DNA from: Cherax quadricarinatus
Lineage: Eukaryota > Arthropoda > Malacostraca > Decapoda > Parastacidae
NCBI RefSeq assembly: GCF_038502225.1
Contig: NC_091374.1
Location: 4,220,214-4,284,213 of the forward strand
Length of the DNA stretch: 64,000 bases
Direction of reading: 5' to 3'
A model generated the notes under the pieces. The model had not been told where the DNA came from. It ran no database searches and saw nothing but the letters and a program-made list of their open reading frames with translations. Numbering within the stretch: the first letter of the stretch is position 1; every line of letters begins with the position of its first letter. This document shows positions 1 to 47,683 of the stretch, piece after piece. Both the position numbers and the translations under genes were made by a program.

Positions 1-324
1 CACAGTAGGCTTCTTCAGTCGAATACAGAAAGTAGGCAGAAACAGTAGAGATGTGAAGACGTTGTAATCAGTCCATCACCCTTGAAGTCGTAGATTTGAG
101 GTTGTCAGTCCCCCAGCCTGGAGAAGTTCAGTTCCATAGTCTAACTAACTGAAGATCAAGCGACAGTGCAGAGACTTAAATACTGTCGGAAGGAGAGGTG
201 CAGAGTAGTAGTAGTAGTGAGAATGCTGCCACTGAGAGATCACGTCCCTCTCAGATCAAACAATTCTCACTGTTCTTGCCTACTTTCTGTATTCGACTGA
301 AGAAGCCTACTGTGTAGGCGAAAC
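1..324. repeat. Foldback repeat with divergent hammerhead-like arms
   Basis: Bases 1-45 are a near-perfect reverse complement of about 268-312, leaving a spacer of about 225 bp. The right arm continues into CTGA (297-300), a 6-bp hairpin (305-310 with 314-319) and GAAAC (320-324). This order of CTGA, stem and GAAA is the core of a hammerhead ribozyme, with one extra A before the stem. Penelope-like retroelements are known to carry such motifs. The left arm runs off the window edge on the other strand. Catalytic activity is not shown, and stem I is not evident. Confidence 0.55.
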
Positions 325-359
325 ATTTTGGTATAAAGTTGCCTAACTGTTGCTTATGT

Positions 360-1613
360 GTCTTACCTACCATTTGTGCATGGGGCTGAACCACAGCAAA
401 TCATCTTAAACCTTTAATAACCCAACAAAAAGCTGCTGTGCAGTTGATTATCAACACCTGCATTAGACAGCACACTCCACCGCTTTTTAAGAGCCTTAAT
501 TTTCTTAATATACAAAATATCTACACTTATTATTGTGCCTACTACACACACACAGAACGTTATACTTAAATGTTTACCCTCCCCTCAAAATCCTCCTTAA
601 TAACTACAACAGAACACACAGGCATAACACAAGGCACAAATCACTTTTCGATATCATTCTTGTCCATCTTTCCCTATGCAAAAATGGTATGCACATAAAG
701 GGCCCAAAGATCTGGAATTCATTGCCAGAACACATGCTCACCATCTTGCCTTTTTAAGCAAACAAGATCACCATCTTGTTTGCCTAAAAAGGTGTACCTT
801 TCTATTTTTTTATTTTTGTAACTATCTTTTACCGTCCTCCATTTGAGAAGTATATTTTTCTACTGTCTTGTGTGTGCAGTCTATAGTAGTGCAGTACAGT
901 CCAAAGTTATGCACTACTGTTTTAAAACCCCTTTTTTTTCTTTTGCTGTCTACTGTATAAAGTTAATTATAGCATTAGTGCAGTAACTGTTAGGTGCTAT
1001 TGATATACCTAGTCTTATTAGTTCGTTATATTTTACTACTACTATTTCACTATGTATATATTTATTAGGTTTTACTATCTACTGGAACAATATACACTTA
1101 CACCATTATCACCCTTCTGCAATTCAATATCATTTAACCCCAACTCATTACCTGTAAATATAAAAGAAACACTACCTGTTTATAAATTCAAGTCTCTTCT
1201 CAAAGATCACTTACTCACCCAAAACCAAATAAATACTGAATAACTGAACCTTATAAATTGTATATCTTAAATGTTTCTCACAATTATATCACATAAATGT
1301 TAAACCTAAAACCCAATCTAACTTTATTATTTTTTAAATACACTACCTAACAGAATACTCCATTCTACTGAATGTACAACAATGCATACAACCATATGAC
1401 CTGTCTTTGTAATACTCACTTGTGCTTTATAGTAATCTGTTTACATTAAGTTTTATCACCGATGTCATCATTGCTTAGTTCATCTTAAGTTAATTTTAAG
1501 CCAGCCCGTAATGCTATGCATAGTATAAGTGGCTTTGGCATACTGCTCTTTTCTGTATTTTTTGTACCTCTGTATGTGTGCACAAATTTTTAAATAAATA
1601 AATAAAAAAAAAA
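360..1613 (+). mobile_element. 3' part of a Jockey/CR1-like LINE (L-N, copy 1)
   Basis: Decayed reading frames resemble the C-terminal end of non-LTR retrotransposon polyproteins. One at 533-757 contains KGPKIWNSLPEH and one near 1130-1243 ends in a YKFKSLLKDHL block, both typical of the region after the reverse transcriptase. The A-rich end with repeated AATAAA units (1589-1613) looks like the element's 3' terminus. The reverse transcriptase is absent, so the piece is 5' truncated. I infer the family from these blocks only. Confidence 0.6.
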
Positions 1614-3303
1614 AATGCTCAGTGCTGACATCGACCCTGAAATGAACCTAATTAATCTAAAGCCCAGTCACCATTTAACTGAAACCAATTGCCTTTACCA
1701 CACAGCAACAGAAGCCAGTACTGTCCTCAGCAATGCCAGAAATATCACAATTTTGAATTACAATATTAGATCCCAAAGTAAACACTCTAATGACCTCTGG
1801 ATACTCTTAGATTCATTAAAGACAAACTTCTGTATTATTCTTACTGAAACCTGGCTTAAGCATGACACAGTAGACATCTACACACTACCAGGATACACAG
1901 CAATTGACAACTGCAGATCAGAACAAATTGGGGAAGGTATTGCCTTCTATTATTGCAATGAACTATCATGTATAAACACCATATCCTTCAATGATGAATG
2001 TGATGAATATATATTCACAAACTTCTCTGTAAAAAAATAAAAAACCCTAAAGCAATTGGGGCCGTATACAGGATGCCTCATACTTATATCCTAGCCTTTA
2101 GTGATAAACTAAAAACATTGATTACAGATACACAAATGAATAAGCACCACCTACTACTAGCAGGAGACTTCAACATTAACCTTGGCCTAGCAGATGACTA
2201 ACCTGTTGCTGACTTCATTAACAATGTGAACATTACACTACTCATACCAGCAGTTACAAAACTAGCAAGACTAATTGAGACAAGTGCAGTCATAATTGAC
2301 CACATGTGGACAAACATACTAGTCCCCCTTGAAGCTGGGATAATCACTGACAACACTGCTGACCACTATCTAACTTTCCTCCTAACCAACATTTGTAAGC
2401 AACTGATGGAATATAAAAAGTTCTTCTTTTAACAATATGATGAGGCTTCAATAAGTAATTTCACTGCAGAACTAAGCTCAGTTGACTGGCCTACAGAATT
2501 TACCAATGCCGCTGGTATCAGTGAATGGATAGAGATATTTCTAAACAAAATTCAAAGACTATATAACAAATATTGTCCCATAAAAACTAAACAGATAACC
2601 AGTAAAAGACTAAGTTGCCCATGGCTTACTAACAGCATCCTAATGTCCATCAATATGAAACATCAATATGAGAAACAATATAGAAGGGGCTTAATAACTA
2701 AATAATTTATCAAACACTATACATCAATCCTCACCAATTTAATCACAAAGTCTAAGCAACTATACTATTCTAATAGATTCACTGAAATGAGAGGAGACAT
2801 AAAAAAGACCTGGAAAACACTCTCTCAGATCCTGGGCACCCACAAACTGAACATAACTAGTAATATTGTACTAACTAAACCAAACAAACAGAAATTCCAG
2901 CCTATTGATACAGCTGACAAGTTAAATGACTTCTTCTCAGCCATAGGATCAAATCTTGCCAGTAAAATTCCAATTACCAATGCCTGAGCTAATAATTATC
3001 TAGATGGAAACTTCCCTACATCCCTCTATCTTACACCAACAGAGCCCACTGGGGTTACCATGATTATCAACTCTCTAAAAAACAAATCAGGGAATGTAAC
3101 CCAAGTGCCACCACTGCTGTATAAATGAGTGTCTCAAATCCTTTCACCCACCATTGCATTACTCTTCAACAAATCACTAGAAACCAACACCTTCCGTGCA
3201 TCACTCAAGCTACCAAGGATTACACCAAAGGTGGTGACTCAACAGATGTAAACAATTATAGGCCAATATCAAACTTGCCTTTACTTTCGAAAATCTTTTC
3301 AAC
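1614..3303 (+). mobile_element. 5' part of a Jockey/CR1-like LINE (L-N, copy 2)
   Basis: It starts directly after the A-rich end of the preceding LINE piece. The frame at 1615-2040 encodes an APE-type endonuclease start with LNYNIRS and ILTETWL (catalytic Glu). After a frame break, AGDFNINLG (about 2160-2190) and an IDHMWTN block follow, so the endonuclease is nearly complete but broken by stops and shifts. The sequence reaches the start of the reverse transcriptase (NNYRPISNLPLLSKIF, 3250-3297) and is then cut off by an L-A-type tail. The role of the intact protein would be target nicking for retrotransposition. Confidence 0.7.
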
Positions 3304-3872
3304 ACATCTGCCATCTCCCACTGAGGCAAGGTGACCCATAAGAAAAAACTTTCATCATTCAACACTTTCACCATCACTCATACATAATTACTGTCTTTGC
3401 AGAGGCACTCAGATACGACAGTTTAGATGTCACTCCAAACTGCCAATATCCTAAACCCCCTCCTTTAACCCTTAAAATGTCCAAACGTAGATCTGCGTTC
3501 GCTCGCGTAGTGCTCCGAACATAGATCTACTTTTTTTTACATAAAACACACAAAATCGAACATATATTTACATTCGGAGCATTACACGAGCGAACGTAGA
3601 TCTACATTTGGACAGTTTAAGAGTTAAAGTGCAAGCATTGTACTTCCCGTTTCCAGGACTCAAGTCCGGCTAACCGGCTTTCCTGATTCCCTTCACAAAA
3701 TATTACCCTGCTCACACTCCAACAGCTCATCAGGTCCCAAAAACCATTTGTCTCCATTCACTCCTATCTAACACACTCATGCACGCTTGCTGGAAGTCCA
3801 AGCCCCTCACCCACAAAACCTCCTTTACCCCCCCTCCATCCTTTTCGGGGATGACCCCTACCCCACCTTCCT
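3304..3872 (-). mobile_element. 3' tail of an L-A-type LINE, minus strand, split by a MITE
   Basis: The sequence matches the 3' UTR and extreme C-terminal coding end shared by the many L-A copies in this window: the conserved tail around 'cccactgaggcaaggtgaccc', the 'aactgccaatatcc' block, and the final codons after 3780. The tail is 5' truncated near 3872, about 50 bp before the first visible PKD2 exon. A 155-bp TTAA element interrupts it at 3469-3623. Confidence 0.8.
3469..3623. mobile_element. Short TTAA-flanked (piggyBac-like) foldback MITE, copy 1
   Basis: The element starts CCCTTAAAATGTCC and ends GGACAGTTTAAGAG. It is flanked by TTAA at 3465-3468 and 3624-3627. Removing the element and one TTAA restores the uninterrupted LINE tail seen in other copies. 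The arms pair over about 60 bp and carry a GTAGATCT motif. A TTAA duplication with CCC ends is typical of piggyBac transposition. No coding capacity. Confidence 0.85.
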
Positions 3873-3920
3873 GTAAAATTAAGAGGAATCTTTTAGGATT
3901 AACAAGTTTTTATCCTTCAG

Positions 3921-38736
<34,816 letters not shown>

Positions 38737-41700
38737 GTGTGAGCAGTTTGTTGCATAGTGGTAGCATAAGTCACACAGCTCAATGCTCACCTGGAATCCT
38801 TAAGCATCTGTTTTAATACAGTATATAGGTAGCTCTGCAGTGATTATTGAATTATAAGCCAGCGCTTTATGTGATAAAATGAAGAATGGCAACTTTCAGT
38901 ATCAGAAGAGGTCTTGTGATAAAGGCAGAGTTCAATCACCAGTTTACTTTAAAGTTGCAATGTCAGCATTCCATAACCACTGTGAAAACTATATACAATT
39001 TACTATTTAGCAGGGAGTTATTATAGAGTTACTATTATTAAATTCACAAAAATGAGCCAGTCTTGCGAGTCAAAGCTAGATAATAGAGAGGTAGCAGGTG
39101 ATGGTGCCAGCGGTGCATCAGAGTAGACTGTAGGAACGGGTGTCTCCCTCTCAAGGATATAAAATAATTAATCCCCTTGTAATTAAAAGTTCCAAAATAT
39201 ATATAGGATAGCAGATATTGTGAACAAGTATGGTAGAAAGGCACTTGGTGCACACCAGACCTTTATTATAATTGTTTCATTCTAGGTAGAGCCTGATTAA
39301 TTAATGACATGATGAAGCTACCCAGAGCAAAATGTAATCTATAACAAAGATTTGCTTTGCACCAAGTGTTTTTCTACCATTCCAAAATATATTTTTTAAT
39401 TGAAGGTGAAAACATGCAGGCCTTACAGTCAGGAGATATCTGTTATTTTTTTCATTTTACTGTCAATTTTGAGAGTGCAAAGGGCAGATCATACTTATTC
39501 AGTTCATTTATTCTACTTTGTTTAAAATTTGCATATAACATGGATATTTTGAAAGCACTTGTTGGAAGCATCCATTGTGAACTGTGATACATGTGCCTCA
39601 TTGTTGGACAGATCTTTGTTTGCATCACTGTTTTAAGGTGCTAAATTAGGTGATGGTAATTTACAGTAATTGTCAATTGTTCCTGTTTATATTGAATGGA
39701 ACATATGTATATTTCCTGGTATATGAAGGTAATCATTGTATTTGACCCGGATGTCAACAACACTAAGTACAAACAGTCAGTAATCCAGCCAATTGCACAT
39801 GTTGACATTCTGATCTTTCTTTAATGGACAAGATGAATCTAGTGTAAAAACACATGCATAATAAATGCAAAACAGAGAGAGATCTGTCCAACATAGTGTA
39901 AATTAAGGTAACATTTATTTTCTTTTTAGAAGTTTAAGTTCAACAATTATTCTGTATTTTAATTAAATGTACTGGAATCCAAAGAGGTAATGGATGGTAT
40001 TTTCCCAGTGAACAAGCTTCTGAGGAAGTGCTTTATGAAGTCAGTTTGTTGAGCATTTGGTCCTAGAGTGTCAAACAAAATTCATAAGTTTATGAAGTCA
40101 ATAATTTGTTGAGAAATTAATCCTAAGGAATTATTTAAACAAAAACTCTTAGGAAAACTTGTGATCATACATTTCTTTCTGAATATTCTTTTCATAAATG
40201 TTATGTACACAGTGAGAGCAGACCAAATAACTTGTATAAAGGAGTAGAGTTGGTGCACCAAGGAGCTGACCAACTCATGCTCGGACATTGTTTTCTACAA
40301 ATATTATACCAACCATCTGTGCTTGATTGAGTACCTAAATGAAGAACATATCACTAGTTCTACACATTTTATCAATTACAGGAAGAAGTACAAAAACAAA
40401 AGACAAAAGTTAGTAAAAAAGCATACTACAGTATATAAATATACTTACAGGATCTTGTCCAAATTCATGTTAGAGCCAAATTTATAGAAATACTGCCATT
40501 GAACTTTCCATCAAGATGGGGTGGGGGATGCAGCATGCTATTGGCTAATGAATTTGAACAGGCCCTATCATCTTTTCGAAAACATGCTCAATAGATTTAT
40601 TGGTTCACATATACTCTCTTGTGAATTTTAATATTAAGAGTTATACACATAAATCATAACTAAGAACTGAACTCATAAGGGTCATACAGCACTGATTAAG
40701 AGTTATAATTAAGGAAATGCATCCAGTGTGAGTTTGTAGAACTTCTGCTCAAAATCAGAATCTATCATATAATCTTTTTGAAAACATGACTTACAGCTCT
40801 CAATATGGTTTTATCTTTTTTTTATGAATTTCATATGAATGTCATTAAAAGGTACATTTCATTAGTTGAATCACCTTGACATACATCATCTTATTTTGTG
40901 TTTGAAGTAATGTTCTTCCTCTTATCCTCTGTACCACTCAATGGCTGGCCTTTTGGAACTCATTATGAATAGTGTGGAACATTGTCTGCAGAAAATAAAG
41001 GAATGATGCACATGTAATCACTCTTGATCCAGAGAATTTGAACTACCCTACCTATTCTTGGATTGAATCTGATTGCTTCCCATTTCCCTGGTGCTGCATG
41101 GTCCCTGTGGGTTTAGCCCTTCAATGAATGTAACATTAATAATAATGCAAAAGATTGGTAGGTAGCCAGCCACTTACTTCAAATGCTAGAAGCCAATTTA
41201 CACTGCAGACTAGTATGAGAGCTGCATGCAACCCTCACACTCGTCAGACAATTGTCGTGTTTAAATTTCAGTGCACAGAACTGCATTGTTAAACAAACTG
41301 GTTTCCTAATTTCTTTAAAGTTTTTTTTTTTTTTTTTTAGTCAGATTTCATAAATCAGGAACAAATTATAGTTAAAAAGTTAATTTCTTTTAATTTAGGT
41401 GGGCTCTGCAATAAGCCTTAGCTCTTAAACTTGTTAAAATATGTACAGAAAATATTGAAGAGCATCCAGATTAAAATGATTTATACTGTACATACAAATA
41501 ATGAAACACAACTTTTAATAAAGGCATGTCACTTGGTGAGTTATTCTATATGACAATACTAGAGTCTATACATACTTTGAGATATTTAGACTCTCATTGC
41601 ACACATACTTCTGTCATGCTGTTTATTTTACCTCTCTATGGTTACAAAACATTAATATTATATTTTGATCTACAGTATTTTAAGCTTTTAGTTACAATTT

Positions 41701-42100
41701 AATTTTGAGCCCTGAGAAATAATGTAATTGGCAAAATACAACTGTAATGCTGTATTAGAAGTACTGTATTGACCCCTGGTCATCTTTCCTCCTTGTATAA
41801 GAATATAGATCTCAGTAATCCAGTCAAATGTGTCAGGTGGAAGGATGACATTCCAAGGTCAAGAATCATTGGCATTTATAGCATCAGAAATGAGGATGCA
41901 CACACATAATTTTGTATGGGCATTATATATGTAAATTGGTGTTATTGCTTATGTGTATAATTTCAGTACTTTTGTATTAATTTATATTATTATATCTGAA
42001 ATATATTATTTATTCACTTCCTCATAGTATTCCTTACCTTTGATAATTTCATGAAGTTATCCTTATCTTGTTAGTGTAAAACATGTAATAAATACTGTAA
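38737..42100 (+). other. Probable Pkd2 3' UTR and downstream sequence
   Basis: AT-rich with no coding frame. AATAAA candidates for polyadenylation stand at 39860-39865 and 40994-40999, with further ones near 41518 and 42088; the true end is unknown. An imperfect inverted repeat ('ggtagaaaggcacttggtgca', 39230-39250, with 39355-39378) surrounds a weak hammerhead-like stretch (about 39315-39340). A short SINE-like piece lies at about 41080-41145. Confidence 0.5.
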
Positions 42101-42204
42101 TTTGGTTAATCTTTCATTCATCAATATGAAGATAAGCACTTTTTAAAGAGCAATATAGTACATGTATTAATATCAATACTGCTCACATGTGTGAAATTAT
42201 GTTT

Positions 42205-42870
42205 TTTTTTTTTTTTAATTCTTGCCGCCTCCCAAGAAAGACTTTCACCATCATTCACACTATCACTGTCTTGCCAGAGATGCGCAGATGACAAATACTC
42301 TACAAATACGTGTGTAAGTTAAAACTGTTTTGGACCAAGCTCTTTTCAGCTATGGATTTTTTGGATACTGCGATTAGAATCTTTTATGCCGCAATATATG
42401 GATGAAACTTATATGAGATCAAAATAATACTTAAATAAAGCAATAGTAACACCTGATGTTCTTCCAAGAATGAATCACTTATAATTATTAAGATCCTCAA
42501 ATTCTGACAAAGATAATACTGTACCTTCCTTTCACTTGTGACAGACTGTAAACAATGTTATGAATGTCCAGTGATTAAAAACTGACATTCACATTTTTCC
42601 CATCCAGAGGCTGCTAGTGAAAGTCAAACATTATTTTTTTTTTTTAACATGTTGGCCGTTTCCCACCGAGGCAGGGTGACCCAAAAAGAAAAAAAAAAAA
42701 AAAAACAAAGAAAAAGCTTTCATCATTCAACACTTTCACCATCACTCATACATAATCACTATCTTTGCAGAGGTGCTCAGACACAACAGTTTAGATGTTA
42801 CTCCAAACTGCCAATATCCCAAGCAATTTTTACTTCCCATTTCCAGGACTCTAGTCTGGCTAACATGAAC
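42205..42870 (-). mobile_element. Two LINE 3'-tail fragments, minus strand
   Basis: 42205-42290 is an old tail (L-B-like 'caccatcattcacactatcactgtcttgcc'). 42632-42870 is a better L-A-type tail starting with a T-run, with the block 'gttggccgtttcccaccgagg'. Sequence between them is plain. Confidence 0.75.
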
Positions 42871-43114
42871 ATATGAAGATAAAAACCATTTTATTTCATT
42901 AAAATATACAGCAATACCTTGCATAGTGCAGTTAATGAGTCCTATAGGGCTATAGGACCCAACATGTATTTATCTAAGCAGCAGTTACTCTAGAATATCT
43001 AATTATATTGAACTGCTGGGGGCACAACTGCTTTAATTCTGTCATAAGGGCAGAGCACTCTTATGGGGAAAAAAAAAGTCAGTTGAGTCAAGCCTTGTTT
43101 TTTCAATATAAATA

Positions 43115-43267
43115 TTATTATAATCATGGGGAAGCACTAAACCCATAGGATTATACAGCACCTGTAGGGGGGGAAGGTATCCAGGCTTAATTCAGGGAAC
43201 TGGAGCACAGATCCAATTCCCTAGATCAAGAGCCCCTCACCAGCGTCGAGGAACCTCCCTTGAGAGG
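43115..43267 (-). mobile_element. SINE with 12-bp target duplication
   Basis: TCAATATAAATA occurs at 43103-43114 and 43268-43279. The element shares 'gctccagttccctgaattaag' (as complement) with the copy at 37747 and has the same TAA-rich 3' end on the minus strand. Shorter relatives: 44810-44965, 52690-52770, 53645-53815, 54395-54520 and 59160-59290. Confidence 0.85.
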
Positions 43268-43279
43268 TCAATATAAATA

Positions 43280-44341
43280 GGTTGTACTATACACAGCTGT
43301 ATAGTCCTTGTGGCTTAGCGCTTCTTTTTGATTTTAATAATAATGTACTATACACACACAATTAAAGTAAGTTATAAAGTTTATATATTTTTTCTAAAGT
43401 AAAATAAGGTGTAGTCATGGAAAAATAAAATTATTGTAGTAACTAAAGAACTGAGCATGTCAACAGTCTTTTGTTGTTGGGAAAATGAGAGAGGTGCTCT
43501 CTCTCTCGTTGTTGTGGTGCCAACATGGCAGGACCTCCTCCACTCTTGCTTCAGGGCAAGATGTGAGTGCCCCCAGAGGTAAGATTTGTATTTGAATATG
43601 ATGTAACCATTATACTCAGAGTGACTACAGGTCATCAGGAGGGAAGGAGTACTAATTGTTTCAGATGGACCATGTGATTGTACTGACTGAACAGCTAAGG
43701 GTGTGCATCCTTTTGTTATGAATAGAAAAATGCCTAACTTGTATATTCTGTATATACCTGTCTAGAATATATTCTGTATATACCTGTCTGGAATATATCC
43801 CTATTTTTGTAATAGCTTAAATAGCCTGTTGAGAGGGTTGGTGAAAAGATTTCAGAGACTGAGGATGACTAATCATGAATGTAAGTATTCTCCTAGACTT
43901 TATAAGGCCTTATTTAAGGTATCCCACACTAAAACATGTAGTGAGAACTGTACCATCAAAGTAAAAAGGAAAAACAACATAACAGTGAATGTCAAAAAAA
44001 TACTGTACAGAGTAATATTATAATGTGTTTTAATGTAATGAGTTCTAACAATACAATTAAATGTATCGGATCGCTAAAATATTTAGCCGTTTGCTTAGTA
44101 CAGATCGATACAAGTGGATCTCTTGCACACACAAGCAAATGAAGAAATTACGAAAGATAAATATAAAAAAGACTACACAACTTCACTGCTCGGAATCTGG
44201 GGTGATACTGAAATTGGTATCGCACTAGTCTGGTGCATAGCAGAGGTCCAATATCAGTACATAATATTATATCAAAACCTGTACTGTTCAAAACCACACT
44301 ATGCAAGGTATTACTGTACTGTCCTATACACTGGTACAGTA
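43280..44341. other. Intergenic, nothing recognised
   Basis: AT-rich. A 30-bp unit ('tatattctgtatatacctgtct') is repeated twice at about 43740-43798. The short frames have no recognisable content. Confidence 0.5.
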
Positions 44342-44786
44342 CAGCCTCTCCTCACTTAATGATGGAGTTCTGTTCCTAAGACCACATTGGTAAACGAATT
44401 CATTGCTAAGTGAGGAGCATACTATAATGGTAATGGGTTTGTGTCAACTATCTTTGATATTGTTTTAATGTCACCTTTGCACCATTTATAACATTTCTGG
44501 TGTATTTTTAAATGTTTATACAAAAGTGTACTATACAGTGGACCCCCGGTTAACGAACTTTTTTCATTCCAGTAGTATGTTCAGGTGCCAGTACTGACCG
44601 AATTTTTTCCCATAAGGAATATTGTGAAGTAGATTTCCATACAAAAAAGTGTACTGTATACTGTAATAAACAGAATAGGGGAAATCAGCTCTAATATACA
44701 TTATTTAGGCATGCATACTGGTCAGAAAGCCTGTTGTAAATCTGAGGTGTCGGTAAACAAATACATTGCTAAGTGAGGAGAGACTG
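44342..44786. mobile_element. CAGCCTCTCCTCACT MITE, copy 2, with nested MITE
   Basis: Ends CAGCCTCTCCTCACTTA and TAAGTGAGGAGAGACTG. At 44536-44637 it contains the left half of a CAGTGGACCCCC MITE (copy 4). 'acaaaa.agtgtact' occurs on both sides of the insert, so the insertion is local to this element. The inner element lacks its right end. Confidence 0.8.
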
Positions 44787-45212
44787 TGTAGTATTTCTGT
44801 TGGGATTATTATCAAAAAGAAGCACTAAACCTACAAGGGTCATACATTGCAGTTTTCTGTTTGGAAAATACTAGCAAGACACAAAGCTTAGCATACAAAT
44901 TATTGCTACTGAAAACTGTGAGCTGTATGATCCTTATGGGTTTAGTGCTTAGTTATGATTGTAATAATACATGTAATACTGAAAACTGTAACAAAATGAC
45001 TGCAACACTACTGAACCATTTACTAAACTCAATTTTAAAGATTTGTGTAATTTAATCTAACTTTGTTAAGCAGTTCAAATTTTTGAATACCCAGAATCTG
45101 GATAAACAGATGTACAGTATTCCTAAGACAAGACATTTATTCTACATTAATAAAATGGTTAATTATATGATGTATGGCCAAAGGTAAAGATATAAAATAG
45201 CATTTTGCACTA

Positions 45213-47485
45213 GAACATAAGAACATAAGAAAGAAGGAACACTGCAACAGGCCTACTGACCCATGCGGAGCAGGTCCATATCTCCCCCCTCCCCCCCCGG
45301 ATTAGCCCAATGACCCACCCAGTCTGGCCACCTCCACTCAAGGAGCACGGCACTATACTCAGCAGCACAAGCTAGTCAGGTCCAACTCACACCCACCCAG
45401 ACCCATTCGTGTATTTATCTAACCTATTTTTAAAACTACACAACGTTTTAACCTGAATAACTGTACTCTAGAGTTTGTTCCACTCATCCACGACTATTAC
45501 CAAACCAGTGCTTTCCTATATCCTTCCTGAATCTGAATTTTTCCAGCTGGAAACCATTGCTGCGAGTCCTGTCTTGGCTGGAAATTTTCAGCACGCTATT
45601 TACATCCCCTTTATTTATTCCTGTTTTCCATTTATACACCTCGATCATATCCCCCCTAATTCTACTCCTTTCGAGAGAGTGCAGATTTAGGGCCCTCAGT
45701 CTATCCTCATAGGGAAGATTTCTGATACATGAGATCATCATTGTCATCCTCCTCTGTACGTTTTCCAGAGCATTTATATCCATTCTGTAATACGGTGACC
45801 AGAACTGAGCAGCATAGTCTAAATGAGGCCTAACCAAGGATATACGTATAGAGTTGAAGAACAACCTGAGCACTTCTATTATTAATACTTCTAGATATGA
45901 AGCCAAGAATTCTGTTAGCTTTATTGCAAACACTAATGCACTGTTCTCTTGGTTTTAGATTACTGCTAACCAGAACTCCTAAATCCTTTTCACAATCAGT
46001 AGTATTAAGATCTACATTATTTAGTTTATATGTGGCATGGTTATTTAACTGTCCAACATTTAAAACTTTGCATTTGTCAATATTAAACTGCATCTGTCAC
46101 TTCTCTGACCATTGCATCAGTCTATTCAAATCATCCTGGAGTGCTCTAGTATCCTCATTAGAATGAATTGGACGGCCTATTTTGGTGTCATCAGCAAATT
46201 TGCTAATGTCACTATTCATTCCCTCATCTATGTCGTTTATGTAAATTGTGAACAACAATGGGCCCAACACTGACCCCTGAGGAACACCGCTTGTGACGTG
46301 CCCCCATTCTGATTTCTCCCCATTTATGCAAACTCTCTGCTGTCTATTTGTCAGCCATACCTCTACCCAGGAAAAAATTTCTCCTCCTATTCCGTGTGCC
46401 TTAAGTTTCCTCAATAGCCTCTGGTGTGGAACTCTATCGAAAGCCTTACTGAAGTCCATATACACAATATCATATTCATTACCATGATCTACCTCCTCAA
46501 ACACCTTAGTGAAAAAAGTTAGTAAATTCGTAAGACAGGAACGCCCCTTTGTAAAACCGTGTTGAGATTCATTAATCAATCTGTGCCTGTTAAGATGGCT
46601 ATGAATTGCTTCGGCAATTATCGATTCCATAAATTTTTCCACTATGGAGGTAAGGCTTATTGGTCTATAGTTCGAAGCCAAGGACCTGTCACCTGCCTTG
46701 TAAATAGGTATTACATTTGCCATTTTCCACTTATCAGGCACTATGCTAGTTTGTAGTGATATGTTAAAAAGATTAGCCAAAGGTATGCTAAGTTCCTCTT
46801 TACATTCCTTTAACACCCTTGCGATCAGTTCATCAGGGCCTGGGGATTTGTTAGGTTTTAGTTTCTCTATTTGTCTGAGGACCATGTCACTAGTTACTGC
46901 AATCGTACATAGTTTATCATCATCCTGTTCTACATAATCTATTATTTCAGGAATATCGCTAGTATTTTCCTGGGTGAAAATGTGAGGAAGTAGGTATTTA
47001 GAATTTCACACATATTCTTATCACTGTCAGTGATCTGACCAGTGTTACTCTTAAGTGGGCCAATCTTGTCCTTAATCTTACTTCTGTATACCTGAAAGAA
47101 CCCTTTTGGGTTAGTCTTTGAATCCCTTGCGACCTTAGCCTCATAATCCCTTTTTGCTTTTCTTATTCCTTTCTTTGTTTCTCTCTTTAGTTGAATATAT
47201 TGATTTCTTAACTGCCCATCCCCTCTTTTGATACGCCTATATATGCCTCTCTTTTGACCAATGAGATGTTTTAATCTATTGCTCATCCATTTGGGATCAT
47301 TTTTGTTAGATCTAATTTCCCTACTCGGAACAAAAGTTGTCTGGGCAGCTAGAACTATGCTCTGAAATACGTCATATTGGCAACCAAGATCACCTACCTG
47401 ACCCATAGTCAGGACATCCCAATTTAGCCCACCCAGGTAATTTTTCAGTCTCATGAAGTCGGCCAAGCGAAATTACTTAGTCTAA
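45213..47485 (-). mobile_element. CR1-clade LINE, minus strand, 5' truncated
   Basis: The 3' end is a GAACATAA repeat (45213-45235), matching the 8-bp terminal repeats of CR1 elements. Coding runs from 47466 leftward over four frames: a pre-RT linker (46942-47466), RT (46097-46885), its continuation (45830-46093) and the C-terminal end (45484-45933). The endonuclease is missing. Confidence 0.9.
46097..46885 (-). pseudogene. CR1 reverse transcriptase, stopped by one TGA
   Basis: KLKPNKSPGPDELIARVLKE, VIPIYKAGDRSLASNYRPIS, QHGFTKGRSCLTNLLTFF, YMDFSKAFDRVPHQRLLRKL, SGVPQGSVLGPLLFTIYIND, SKFADDTKI. After WSEK a TGA (46099-46097) interrupts; the next codons QMQFNIDKCKVLNVG continue in the same frame to 45830, so the loss is a single nonsense change. 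CR1 relatives have Trp (TGG) at this place. Confidence 0.9.
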
Positions 47486-47683
47486 TTCAGAGATCCGCAA
47501 AATTTTTTTGAGTAGTACCCCAAAAAACTTTGTGTACAGCAAAATTCCCCACTAGATTTGAAAGTCCACAGAATTCAGGAAACACAAGGAGCATTCAAAT
47601 TCAAAATAGTTTATTGAATCCATCTGTATGGAGAATACAGTCACATAAGTTGAAATATATTATATGTGATAAAGCAACTTTAA

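Noticed and set aside
1..3920. Missing N-terminal Pkd2 exons in the left part of the window
   Set aside because: I looked for the S1 helix and N-terminal tail in the + strand and found only LINE, MITE and foldback sequence, so they must lie further left.
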